Assembly: GCA_016081115.2 (NCBI GenBank)
Contig: CM071926.1
Span: forward strand, 14,149,971 to 14,213,970
From: Rehmannia glutinosa
Taxonomy: Eukaryota > Streptophyta > Magnoliopsida > Lamiales > Orobanchaceae
Direction: 5' to 3'
Length of the DNA: 64,000 nucleotides
How positions within the stretch are numbered: position 1 is the first letter of the stretch; every line of letters begins with the position of its first letter. Positions 45,000 through 55,885 of this stretch are shown one piece after another. The position numbers were made by a program, and so were the translations under genes. Under the pieces are notes generated by a model that had not been told where the DNA came from, searched no databases, and saw nothing but the letters and a program-made list of their open reading frames with translations.

Positions 45000-45789
45000 T
45001 TATATGAAAAGGGGGAAATATTCGTTGAACAAGGGTTTGAGAAATTTTTGTGTTCTGTTTGAAAATGAAGAATAGGCACGTTTTAAGCCAAAAAATAAGC
45101 CTGGGCGACCGGCCGAGGTAGGGTGTGACCGGTCGACGTGCAGGGCGACCGGTCGGCCCTGCCTTGACCGTCCCAGTGCAATTTTCCAAACTCCAGAATT
45201 TTCCAAAATACGATTTTTCACCCCAAAAGTTTTAAAACTTTGCAAAAAGGTATTTATGGACTAAATCCAACATATACAAGTTTTGAGAAAACATATATTC
45301 GAGAAAAATGAGATTTTACGAGTAGTGCCCTTTTGAAAAAAAAACACAAAGTCATTTAGTGGCACTAAAAGGGATGAAATGAAATAGTTTTGAAAGATAA
45401 GTGCATAAACAATACAAGAACAAAATATCGAGTTCTAAGAATAATACGAGTGAACATACCTCGATGGTTTAAGAATCTCTTAGATGAAGTAATAGACGAT
45501 AGCCATTGAATAGGAGATATATAACCTACACAATTCTTTAAACAAATTTTGCACAAGATATGATAGCACAAGTGTAGGCCAAACAACAAGATATAGCAAG
45601 TAGGCTCGTGATAAATCAATTAAGTCTAAGCAAATACATAAGAGTTTAATATAAGCATCATACAAGGCTCCTTTTTCAAAAAAAAATTTAAAACCACAAA
45701 TATATATTTAAGACCTTAATTTTAAAATTATGAAAACTCATTTTGCAATTTAGACACAAATAAAAACATGCAAAAAAATAAAATGCATA
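45000..45789. other. Gap between the extra frame and gag of the pol-less element
   Basis: The stretch 45105-45165 has the same CGACCGGTCG-type palindrome cluster as the LTR U3. The remaining sequence is AT-rich without recognisable coding. Confidence 0.55.
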
Positions 45790-47141
45790 TTTAAATATGG
45801 AGATACGGTTTACCAATTTTGCCATTTCCATGGGTTGTGCCTTTCCCATTTTTGATGATATCTTCCCCTTTGAAAATCATCTTGTTGATGATAGCTTCTC
45901 CAATTGTTCCAAGGATTATGTCTTTTCCATTGTTGATAATTTCTTCTTGGAAATTCATTGTGGTGATATCTTCTCCTTTGATCAAACGAGATGGTCATTT
46001 GATGTCTTCTTGGCGATATGAATTTTCTTCGATTATTATTTTGCAGGGTACCTAATATAACATTGTTTTGTGGTACCCTCAAGTGCTTGGGTCCTTTGGG
46101 ATTAGTCTTGAGACTTTCAGGTCTCCAACAATAATTAGAGCTATTTCTAGCCCGACAATTATTTACCGTATGACCCTACCCTTTTTACCACAATAGAAAC
46201 ATGTAATAATTCTAGAAGTGTAATGACCAACATGCTTAGAGACTTGACTATTTTTATATGATTAACAACATTAAAGCTTATGGTCAAGTCCTTGTTTTAA
46301 TTTATCACAACTATGAACATCAACAATATTGGTCATTTTATCGGTACTCAAGTTGGATTTTGATAAATCCTTTTTCATGCAATTAATATCTTCAACAAGA
46401 GTACTATTTTCTTTTTCAAGGATTCTAACCTTATCAAAAGTGGTGGTGTGAGCACATGATAGTGATTCATAGGAAATAAATAAACTATCCTTATCATTTT
46501 TCAAAACATTGAATTCCTTTTTCAAATTTTTGTACTTAACAAGTAAACTTTGGAATTCATTTTGAAGGTCGTCAAAATCATTTTGCAAATCACTATAATC
46601 ATTTTGTATAACAATATCATAGGAAGTAGAGGGTTTAAGACATACCTCGTTTTTTCTTCGATGCCCATAAAACATTGTTCAACTACTTCATAGTTGGAAG
46701 TTGTAAAAGGCTTGTTCCTTAGATTTGACCTTGTATCCCTTTGAGAAGTAGATGCTTTTGAGTTGCTCTATGATTTGCATATACTTCTTGAATGGCTTCT
46801 AATTTTGCCATACTTCATGAGCCGATCAATTCCTACGATATGATCAAATTCCAAATTGGTAAGTGAACAATATAAAATATTGAGAGCTTTACCATTTAAG
46901 GAGATGATTTTCTTTTTTCATCATTGAGCTCCTTGAGAGCTTTGGAGGTGTATGGTGTGTCTTTCATCGGAATGGATTCTCCATTGATGACGATGTTCCA
47001 AATATTGAACCCAAGCTTGTAAATAACATTCCATTCTTTCTTTTCAAAATGTAAAATTTTTGGAATCAAACCGAGGTGGCTTAGTGGTGGAGGTGCCAGA
47101 AAGATGAGCTTCATTCGTAGCCGACGATCGTTCCTCTTCAC
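45790..47141 (-). pseudogene. Gag of the pol-less element, decayed and N-terminally truncated
   Basis: From high to low coordinates: a UBN2-like piece (FNIWNIVINGESIPMKD and SKALKELNDEKRK, 47141-46896), a coiled coil (NDYSDLQNDFDDLQNEFQSL through LEKENSTLVEDINCMKKDL, 46600-46330), a broken zinc knuckle beginning CFYCGKKG (about 46204), then GPKHLRVPQNNVILGTL and a basic tail rich in Arg, Asn and His with repeated HNPW motifs (46082-45810). This is the domain order of copia-type Gag. Frameshifts separate the parts, and the N terminus was lost in the deletion that also removed the primer site. Confidence 0.7.
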
Positions 47142-47170
47142 TCGTGATATGAAACGAGCTTGCCAAAGAG

Positions 47171-47515
47171 TTTGTTTTGAAGTAGAAACTTATAAACATA
47201 AAATCATTAAAAGTGTTGTCCAATTTTTTTTAAAATAAAACTTGAATAAATACTCCGAATAAATAGTAAAAACATTTTAAACCGATCGGGAGTATTTAGA
47301 CAACATTTAGGAACTTTGTTTTGAAGTAGAAACTTATAAACATAAAATCATTAAAAGTGTTGTCCAATTTTATTTAAAATAAAACTTGAAGAAATACTCC
47401 GAATAAATAGTAAAAACATTTTAAATCATTTAGGAGTATTTGGACAACAATTAAAAACATTGTTTTGGTGTAAAAATAAAATCATCAAAATTAAGATAAA
47501 AACATGTATCAAAAA
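47171..47515 (-). repeat. Partial 5' LTR of the pol-less element
   Basis: It matches the 41910-42257 part of the 3' LTR, including two of the 143-bp subrepeats, and then stops abruptly at gag sequence. Its outer end reads ATCAAAAA instead of ATCAAACA. About 1.3 kb of the LTR and the primer site are missing. Confidence 0.8.
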
Positions 47516-48000
47516 AATGCGCACGGATCGGGTGCAAGAGCGGTGAAAGTGGGCAGTGCCGGGCTGGGGCCGAGTATCCAATTTGGGCCGGAGGATAGCA
47601 AGGGTATCGTGACACCTCATAGCAATGCTCTTGTGATCACGGCGACGATCTCTAATTATGATATGCAACGAGTATTTGTGGATACAGGGAGCTCGGCGGA
47701 CATCCTATTCTATGATTGCTACGGGAAGATGGATCTCCGTGTCACCGAGACGGTGGACACTGGGCCTGGTCGGGTTATTTGGAGGAGTGATACAACCAAT
47801 AGTTATGATTACTTTACATGTCTCTTTGGGTAAGAGCCCAATCGCAAAACTAGGATGATTCGATTTTTGATAGTAGATGCTCCTTCTACGTACAATGCTA
47901 TGTTGGGTAGACCATCACTAAATGTTTTTCAAGCTGTGGTGTCGGTCTACCATTTGAAAATGAAGTTCCCTGTGGGGGAAGAAGTAAGAGAGGTCGGTGG
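47516..48000 (+). pseudogene. Protease region of the Tat element
   Basis: SNALVITATISNYDMQRVFV is followed by DTGSSADILFYDCYG at about 47676-47720. DTGSSADIL is the aspartic protease active site of gypsy polyproteins, here with the Asp-Thr-Gly triad intact. Downstream, a frameshifted FLIVDAPSTYNAMLGRPSLN (about 47860-47925) is the conserved C-terminal part. The pieces lie in different frames. Confidence 0.8.
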
Positions 48001-48199
48001 AGATCGGATATGGCTAGGAGGTTATATGTAGAGAGTATTCGAGGAGGAGGAGAGGGGGTGTGTTTTTATGACGATAGAAATAGAGACAAGCTCATTAGGT
48101 TGGACGTGCGGTGGAGCATGTCCAACCTAATGAGGAGATGATGATGGTCGAAGTTGGTGCCGGTGACACGACAAGGTCACCAAGATCGGGAAAGGATTA

Positions 48200-49390
48200 T
48201 CGATGAGTTAAGGGAAGAAGCTGGTGAGGTTTCTAAGGAGCAATGTGGATGTGTTTTCTTGGGCGGAAGACCTGGTGGGGATTGATCCGGCATTCCGAGC
48301 ACGGGCTCAATGTCAATCCGTCGTGCAAGCCGGTGAAACAAAAGAAAAGAAATTTTGGTCCGAAGAAAGATGCAATAATTCGAGCGGAGGTGCAGAGGTT
48401 GTTGAAAGCGGGGCATATCAAAAAATCGATTTCAGAATGGCTATCCAATGCGGTGTTGGTACCAAAACAGAGGATGATTGGCGCATGTGTGTGGATTTTA
48501 GGGACTTGAACCGGGCCGCCCAAAGGATTACTATCCATTGCCCCGAATCGATCGCCTTGTGGATTCGACGTCGGGTGCGAATCGCTTAGTATGGTGGATG
48601 CATCACAAGGCTATCACCGGATCAAACTAGAGAGGAGGACCAAAAGAGGTGAGCTTCACCACCTCTTTTGGCACCTTTGTTACGTAGTAATGCCATTCGG
48701 GTTGAAGAACGCGGGAGCCACATACCAGAGGTTAGTGGACAAGATGTTTGAGGGGCAGCTCGGGCGAAACATGGAAGTATACGTGGATGATATGTTGGTC
48801 AAAAGTATGAAGGCTGGGGACCATGTGCGTGACTTGGCTGAGACATTTGACACTTTGAGAAAGTACAGGATGAAGCTCAACCCCAAGAAATGTGCTTTCG
48901 GGGTGAGGTCGGGAAAGTTTTTGGGATACATGGTGACGGAGAAAGGAATAGAGGCCAATCCGGAGAAGGTCAGAGCCATTAGAGAGATGGCACCACCTCG
49001 GGATGCCAAGGATGTGCAATGTTTGTGGTCGGCTTCAGCGAGCTCTGAATCAATTTATTTCGCGCCTCGCGAGAGGAGTTTGCACTTCTTCAAAGTGTTG
49101 AGGATGGCCAAAAAGTTTGCTTGGGATGAGGATTGCCAGAAAGCTTTCGAGGATTTGAAAAACTATTTGGCCGATCTGTCACTACTAACTAAGCCATTGC
49201 CAGGTGAGCCCTTATACCTCTACCTTTCGGTGGGAGAACAAGGGGTTAGCACGGTCCTGATCAGGGAAGAGAGATCGATTCAGAGGCCGGTATATTATGT
49301 CAGTAAGGTTTTGAGAAATGCCGAGCTGCGGTATGCGGAGATCGAGAAGGCGGGCTTGGCCTTGGTGGTGACTCGCAAGGAGACTTGACG
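48200..49390 (+). pseudogene. Reverse transcriptase and first RNase H of the Tat element
   Basis: Motifs in order are VNPSCKPVKQKKRNFGPKK, ISEWLSNAVLVPK, CVDFRDLNRA, DASQGYHRIKL, VMPFGLKNAGATYQRLVD and the catalytic YVDD at 48779-48790 (EVYVDDMLVKS), then KCAFGVRSGKFLGYMVTEKG. An RNase H-like region follows (LYLYLSVGEQGVSTVLIREE, YYVSKVL, RYAEIEKAGLALV). Frameshifts at about 48500 and 48590 and a further indel near 49020 break it. The enzyme would copy the element RNA into DNA. Confidence 0.88.
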
Positions 49391-50010
49391 GCCGTATTTT
49401 CTCTCACACAAGGTAATCGTCCAAACTAATCTTCCATTGAGAAATGTGATGAGCAAGCCCGAGGTAGTAGGGAGGCTAGTAAAGTGGGCTATTGAATTGA
49501 GCGAGTACGATATTGAGTTCGAAAATAGGTCAACCATTAAAGCTCGAGGCTTTGACAGATTTTGTTCAAGAATCGATAAGGGATGACAGTGGAGAAAGAG
49601 CTTGGGTGATTTATATGGATGGTTCAGTAGGAAGCTCGGGCTGTGGTGCTGGTATTGTTTTAATCAGCCCACAAGGGATCGAAAAATGATTTTCTTTGTG
49701 AGGTTAGAGTTCAAGCCGTCTAATAATGAGGCGGAGTATGAAGCATTCATCGAGGGATGCAAATGGCCATTGAGATGGGGGCTACTAGAATGGTTGTTTA
49801 CATGGATTCTCAGCTCGTCCATAAGCAAGTTACTGGAGAGTTTGAGGTCAGGGAGGAAAGGATGAAGAAGTACGTTGAGGCATACCGAGTTTTAGAAGGA
49901 AAAGTGAAAGAGATCAAGATCTGTCAGGTCCCGAGGGCGGAGAATGGTCGGGCGGATTTTTTAGCGAAGATGGCCAGTTCGGCCTTGGAGAATCAAGCTA
50001 AGCAAATCAC
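49391..50010 (+). pseudogene. Second (archaeal-type) RNase H of the Tat element
   Basis: IYMDGSVGSSGCGAGIVLI (about 49606-49663), then EYEAFIEG, and VVYMDSQLVHKQVTGEFEVR, and finally CQVPRAENGRADFLAKMASS form a second RNase H with its own catalytic Asp and Glu positions. An additional RNase H after the retroviral-type one is a hallmark of the Tat lineage. One frameshift lies at about 49760. Confidence 0.8.
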
Positions 50011-51292
50011 ACTTTTGATGGCAAAAGAAACTGTGCTGGGTATGGAGGTCGGAGAGATCGAGGAGAAAGAGGATTGGAGGTCGGCTATCATAGCCTACTT
50101 GAGAGAGGGAGTCCTGCCGGCGGGTAGGCATGAAGCAGCTCGGCTGAAAATTCGAGCGACACGTTTTTGCATTATTGGGGACAAGTTATATAAGAGGGGC
50201 TTCTCCATGCCCTTGCTGAGGTGTTTGAGCGGAGAAGAGGATACGTATGTACTAACAGAGATGCATGAAGGGTGTTGCGGGAATCATATGGGAGCAAGGA
50301 TTTTGATGAAAAAAGTGCTGAGGGCATGGTATTTTTGGCCTTACTTGAAAAGGAAGACGAGAGAAAGTTTGGTGAGAGCATGTGAAAAGTGTCGATTCAC
50401 ACACCTTTGGTACATCGGCCAAACAGAGGAGATCATGACTATGAGCTCGGCATGTCCATTTGCAAAATGGAGGATTGACATTGTTGGTCCTTTTCTGGCC
50501 CGAGTCGAGGAAATTCTTGATTGTGGCAATTGATTATTTTAGCAAGTGGGTGGAAGCAGAGCCCCTTGCTAAGATAAATGAGGATGCAGTGATGAAATTT
50601 ATCTGGCAGAGCATAGTGTGTCGGTATGGAACACCTCGGATCTTGATATCGATAATGGAACACGATTCGCAGGGCGGGGATCCGAGCTTCCGTGAGGAGT
50701 TGAAGATTAAGCAAAATTTCACGTCGGTGGCCCATCCAGGCAATGGGCAGTGGAGGTGACCAATGGAATCCTTGTCCAAGGACTCGAAATCTCGGCTTGA
50801 GAAGGCAGGAGGAGCATGGGTTCGGGAGCTCAGTTCGGTCTTATGGGCTTACCGAACTAATCCAAAGGAAGCAACGGGTGAGACCCCGTTCACCTAGTAT
50901 ATGGAATGGACGCCGTGATACCGGCGAGAGATCGGGATGGAAACTCATTGGGTTTAAAATTTTGATGAAAATGCTAATAAGATGATGATTCAAGAGGCGT
51001 TGGATACCATTAATGAGAAAAGAGAAATGGCATTTTTGCAGATGGAACGAACACGAGGAAGGATCAAAGCAGCCTATGATAAGAAAGTGAAGAAGAGGGC
51101 CTTCCATGTCGGGGACTTGGTTCTGAGGAGGTCGGATGCTAGCAAGAATAAGGGAAAGTTGGATGCAAATTGGGAAGGACCACTTCGGGTGGTTAAAGTG
51201 CTGGCAGGAGGTGCATATGAGCTGGAGGAACTTGATGGGCGGAAGCTTCCGAGAGCATGGAACAGTTGTAACTTGAAGAAATATCATTCCTA
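50011..51292 (+). pseudogene. Integrase of the Tat element
   Basis: The zinc-binding part reads HEGCCGNHMGARILMKKVLR followed by RACEKC (about 50263-50390). The catalytic core has RIDIVGPFLA and, in the next frame, FLIVAIDYFSKWVEAEPLAK and YGTPRILIS. The C-terminal part includes KAAYDKKVKKRAFHVGDLVL and GPLRVVKVLAGGAYELEELD and ends at 51292 (KKYHS). Frameshifts at about 50505 and 50755 and others split it. Confidence 0.85.
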
Positions 51293-51391
51293 GAATAGAG
51301 GAATATTTGATGTAATGAGATCACTCGTTTTGAATGAAATGACTTGCTTCCCTGAATTATGAGTTCGGAAAATAAGATTGGTAAAAAATGA

Positions 51392-52130
51392 CAAGTATTT
51401 GGAGCTCGGCTGAGCTAGTCTCCAAGTACTTGGGGCCACGAGGCCATGCAAGGAGCTCGGCTTGAGCTTCCTTTGAAGAAAGTGACAAGTATTTGGAGCT
51501 CGGCTCGAGCTAGTCTCCAAATATTTGGGGCCACGAGGCCATGCAAGGAGCTCGGCTCGAGCCAGCTTCCTTTGAAGAAATCAACAAGTATTTGGAGCTC
51601 AGCTCGAGCTAGCCTCCAAATACTTGGGGCCACGAGGCCATGCAAGGAGCTCGGCTCCAGCCACTTCCTTTGAAGAAATCGACAAGTATTTGGAGCTCGG
51701 CTCGATCTAGCCTACAAATACTTGGGGCCACGAGGCCATGCAAGGAGCTCGGCTCGAGAGCTTCTTCCTTTGAAGAAATCGACAAGTATTTGGAGCTCGA
51801 GCTCGAGCTAGTCTCCAAATACTTGGGGCCACGAGGCCATGAAAGGAGCTCGGCTCGAGCCACCTTTCTTTGAAGAAATTGAAAGTATTTGGAGCTCACT
51901 CGAGCTAGCATCCAAATACTTGTGGCCACGAGGCCATGAAAGGAGCTCGGCTCGAGCCGCCTTCCTTTGAAGAAATCGACAAGTATTTGGAGCTCAGCTC
52001 GAGCTAGCCTCCAAATACTTGGGGCCACGAGGCCATGAAAGGAGCTCGGCTCGAGCCAGCTTCCTTTGAAGAAATTGACAAGTATTTGGAGCTCAGCTCG
52101 AGCTAGCTTCCAAATACTTGGGGCCACGAG
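51392..52130. repeat. Tandem array of eight about-97-bp hairpin units in the Tat element
   Basis: Seven full units and one partial unit follow each other. Each starts CAAGTATTTGGAGCTC and carries, about 15 bases later, CTCCAAATACTTG, the inverse of its start, so each unit can form a 13-bp stem. The second half holds GGGGCCACGAGGCCATG and GGAGCTCGGCTCGAGCC, then CTTCCTTTGAAGAAATCGA. The array lies just after integrase and before the antisense frame. On the minus strand 51609-52136 stays open for 175 codons, encoding a repeat of about 33 residues (for example ILVDFFKGSWLEPSS). Confidence 0.88.
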
Positions 52131-52364
52131 GAGCATGTCATACTAATCTTTTTTTGGGTTAAAAAAAAAAAAAAAAGGAGAAGAGAGAACCCATACATAT
52201 CTAAGCTCAGCCTGAGCTGAGCTCTGCTGTCCGAACTAAGGCAAAAGTAAAAATGCAAGAATAAAGATCGAGAGAACTGAAGATTTCATTGATTGTCAAA
52301 AATAGTTACAAAGTACAAAAGGGAAAATACAATGTAAATCTTGAACTCCTAAACAGGGGAGGGA

Positions 52365-52958
52365 TTGACACCCTTAGAGACTTGATTCTTTTTCATGTGA
52401 TTGACACCCTTAGGCTTATGATCAAGTTCTAGTTTGAATTATCACAACAATCAACAACATTGGTCATTCTATCGGACTCAAGTTGGATTTAGATAAATCA
52501 TTTTTCAAGCAATTTATATCCTCAACAAGAGTACTATTTTCTTTCTCAAGGTTTCTAACCTTGTCAAGAGTGGTGGTGTGAGCACATGATAGTGATTCAT
52601 AGGAAGTAAATAAACTATCCTTATCATTCTTTAAAACAATGAATTCCTTTTTCAAATATTTGTATTTAACAAGTAAGTTTTGGAATTCATCTTGTAGTTC
52701 ATCAAAGTCATTTTGCAAATCACTATAATCATTATCATAGGAAGTAGAGGGTTTAGAACTTACCTCGTTTTCTTCTTCGATGCCTATGAGGCATTGTTCA
52801 ACTTCTTCATCATGGGAGGTTGTAGAAGGCTCATCCCATGTTGTTGGATTTGATGTTGTATCCATTTGTGAAGTAGATGCTTTTGAGTTGCTCCTTTCAT
52901 TTGCATACACTTCATAGATGGCTTCTAATTTTGCCATACTTCATGTGTCGATCGAATC
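52365..52958 (-). mobile_element. Gag fragment of the pol-less family inserted in the Tat element
   Basis: The minus-strand frame 52937-52464 (157 codons) contains NDYSDLQNDFDELQDEFQNL and LEKENSTLVEDINCLKNDL, close to the gag coiled coil at 46600-46330. Only this gag segment is present, without LTR or other genes. Imperfect direct repeats of 22-25 bp (GAACTCCTAAA ... GGGGAGGGA) lie at 52343-52364 and 52959-52983. The copy is better preserved than the one at 46.3 kb. Confidence 0.7.
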
Positions 52959-54267
52959 GAACTCCTAAAAAAGCGGGGAGGGACATTTTTCGTGGTGAGA
53001 TCGTCAAAAGTGATGGTGACATCATCCACCAGGGCAATCTCGGGATCTTCCTCAACTTGGCATGGAGGGAGGCAGAGGCGCTAAGAGGGCGGGGACACGA
53101 AGGGCTGTTGATCTCCGTGGGCCGGGCAATAACCCCAAGCCGGGAGGAGGTTGAATGACAAGAGGTCGAGAAAGGGCCTCAAAGCAAAGACCTCCACAGA
53201 GCCTTGTTTAGGTGCTCGGCTTCCTCGGAAAAAAATGAAACCCTTTGGATCGGAAGCAATTTCTTAGGACCTCGTCAGCCGAATTGCTCGGTGATTCCTT
53301 CGCCCGAGCCGCTTTGTTTGACCTGGTCAAAAGCAAAATCGTAGTATTCCATGGCTCCTTAGACAAAGACTTTAAGGAATTCACGAGAGGGAAGGCTTGT
53401 TGACCCGATCTCGAGCAGATCGAATGAGAGAATAGCCTTCAAAGGAGGTCGGAAAGCCACGGCGACCTGCTTACATCCCTTCAGCGCGAGCTCGGTCGAG
53501 ATTGGTGGTGATTTGAAGTTGAAGATCACTCAGCTCGGTCTTCAAACCAGAATTTTCAGCCTCCAAGTCCTTCAGCTTGGTTTCAAAGGAGGCCACAGTG
53601 ACCTTGTGAAGGTTGGCCTGATCCCGGAGGTTGTGAACCTCTTTCTGCCATTTGATGTCCTTGGCCTTCGGCAAGCACATTCCTCCTTGAGGGAGTTCAG
53701 CTCTTGAATCACAGTGGGGTTATTGAAACCAACCCGAGCACGGGCAACCAGGGCAGCCAATGTCAATTCGGACTGGGAGTGGACCAGGCAAAAGTTGCTC
53801 AGCAGGTCAGCATCGCTAAGCTTGTCCAGAGCGGCACGGTCAGGGGCAGGGTAGTTCCCCTAGACGAACTGAGTCGCTATAAGGCCGTCCGTGTTCTTCA
53901 TGATGGAGTTCCCTATGAAGAACGTTTGGTTGGGAGTGTTGATGGGGTTGCGCGTGTAGGAAGGAGGGGTAGAAGAAGGACCCCCCTTGGACTTCTTTGG
54001 AGGTGGAGCTCCAGGACCAGTGGCCGACCTCTTTGGTGGAGGCCTATTCTGGGGCCGAGCTTCCGGGCCGATAAGATCGGCTATGACCATGGCGGTTGTG
54101 TCAGGTCGCCGCAATGGAGCCCGATCTCCTTGGCGAGAAGGGTGTTGTTAGCGATTGGAGGATTGGAGAGAGGTAGCGAGATGTTGTTCTTCCTCCTCTC
54201 GGCAACCATAGCAGACCCATCATGATGTCCGGCACAAAAAGGAAAATTGAAATTAGTACGAGAAGTA

Positions 54268-55775
54268 TGTAAGTCCAAGCGGCTACGATAATCTAGAGGG
54301 GGTGAATAGATTATCTCCATCTTTTCGATTTCGCCCTCTTTTTCGAACCAAATGCTCAAACACAATAATAAAGGTGCGGAATGTAAACAACACGCGTGAT
54401 TTAAAGAGGTTCAACCCACCTAGGGCCTAATCCTCTACTACCCCAAAGATATCCGTGATGGATTTCAAAAGGAAAAAAAGATTTTATTAATTTACCACAA
54501 ATTAATACAACACCAACTTACAACAACACATTGAAGAGCACCACACTCTTCTTCAACACCACCTTTGAGATTACCACAATCTCACTTGAAGATTACCACA
54601 ATCTCCAACGGCACCTTGTGAAGATTACCACAATCTTCAACCTTAAAGAATACCAAATTCTTCAACACCTCAACAAGAAGATTACCACAATCTTCTTACA
54701 CCTAACACCTAGATCACCCAGTGTGTTCTTACCACAAGAACACTCACAAGGATATCTTGTGTTGAATGATTACCCAAATTCAAGATTACAACTCGATAAT
54801 TGATAATACAATAGAGTGCAAGTGTAATCAAGAAAAGCCTAGACCTCAAGAATGTGAAAGTGAATAGCTAGGCAAATTACAACAAGAAATAAGACAATGT
54901 AAGAACAAGTGTATTCTTGAGTATATCTTGTTGTGTTGTGTTGTTCTCTCTTATTGTTGTGCTTCAAATCTTCCTCTATTTATAGGAGATGATTGATACT
55001 TGATAGGCTCCTCTTGGAATCTGATTTCTACAAAAAAAAATTGCAATTAAAATCAAGATTATAGCTGTTAGAAATCAATTCCACAATTTAAGGAAAAGTT
55101 GTCTGTTTGCACAACATGATTAGAATTTTCTTTGTTAAACTTAAGGCGGACGGTCACAGTAAATAAGATTTGAAAAGAAACAAGCAAAAATACAACGGGA
55201 GACGGTCCGGGGGTGGTCGGCCGGTCGCCTAGGGTGCGACCGTCGCCCACCTTGGTGACCGGTCCCCCGACTCCATTTTTTGGGAGTTTCGTGAGTTACG
55301 TTCTCTCGAAATCATTCCTGTGTACCTGGTCGACCTCCCACATGAAGTGTTGTCCGATTTTTGTCGAAAATGAACCTCAAGAAATACTCCGAAAAATTCG
55401 TAAAAATATTTTAAACCGATCGGGAGTATTTAGGACAACATTAGAAATATAGTTTTGATGAAATAACACATTAATACAAAAAGTGTTGTCCGATATAAAT
55501 TCCAATAAATACTCCAAAAAATTTGTAAAAACATTTTAGACCAATCGGGAGTATTAGGACAACATTTTAGAAATATTGTTTTGGTGTAAAAATACATTAA
55601 CACAAAATCATCAAAAGTGTTGTCCAATTTATATCGAAAATAAACTTGAAGAAATACTCCAGGAAAATATTAAAACCATTTTAAATCATTTAGGAGTATT
55701 TGGACAACCTTTAGAACCATTGTTTTGGTATAAAAACAAAATCATCAAAATCATGATAAAACCATTTATCAAACA
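54268..55775 (-). mobile_element. Solo LTR of the pol-less family within the Tat antisense frame
   Basis: It starts TGTAAGTCCAAGCGGC and ends ATTTATCAAACA, with a perfect 5-bp duplication AAGTA on both sides (54263-54267 and 55776-55780). It contains the hairpin array (54532-54744), a minus-strand TATA (CTATAAATAG, near 54984), the CGACCG-rich cluster (55200-55265) and the 5' subrepeats. No internal sequence remains, which indicates LTR-LTR recombination. Confidence 0.9.
54532..54744 (-). repeat. Array of short hairpins in the LTR leader, copy 2
   Basis: On the minus strand the row includes GTGTTCTTGTGGTAAGAACAC, AAGATTGTGGTAATCTT (two copies, with different outer stem bases), GAGATTGTGGTAATCTC and AGAGTGTGGTGCTCT. 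The loop GTGGT is constant apart from one TTGGT. The order matches copies 1 and 3. Confidence 0.8.
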
Positions 55776-55885
55776 AAGTACAATCAATTAAAGAGAGAAT
55801 TGGATAAAAAATTACCGATGTCATCTTCAAGGGGAGCCATGACTGGGCTCAGCTCGAAATGATATAGGAGGGAAGGAGTGATGAG

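Larger units (their letters stand above)
40624..47515 (-). mobile_element. Pol-less LTR retrotransposon nested in the Tat element
   Basis: On the minus strand the order is a partial 5' LTR (47515-47171), gag remains (47141-45790), a non-coding gap, an additional reading frame (44929-43526), a polypurine tract (42271-42258) and a full 3' LTR (42257-40624). No protease, integrase or reverse transcriptase was found. The gag type (UBN2-like helix, coiled coil, one CCHC, basic tail) and the AAAAAGGGGGAGAT tract point to a copia relative. The primer site, most of the 5' LTR and the gag start are deleted. No target duplication is visible (GATTT on the left, AATGC on the right). Confidence 0.8.

Noticed and set aside
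51446..51873. Plus-strand frames in the hairpin array (for example TSIWSSARASLQ)
   Set aside because: They result from the repeat having a length near a multiple of three. The antisense reading is longer and matches the orientation of the neighbouring antisense frame.
51392..52130. CRISPR-like array
   Set aside because: The repeats are direct and contiguous without unique spacers, and the setting is a plant retroelement.
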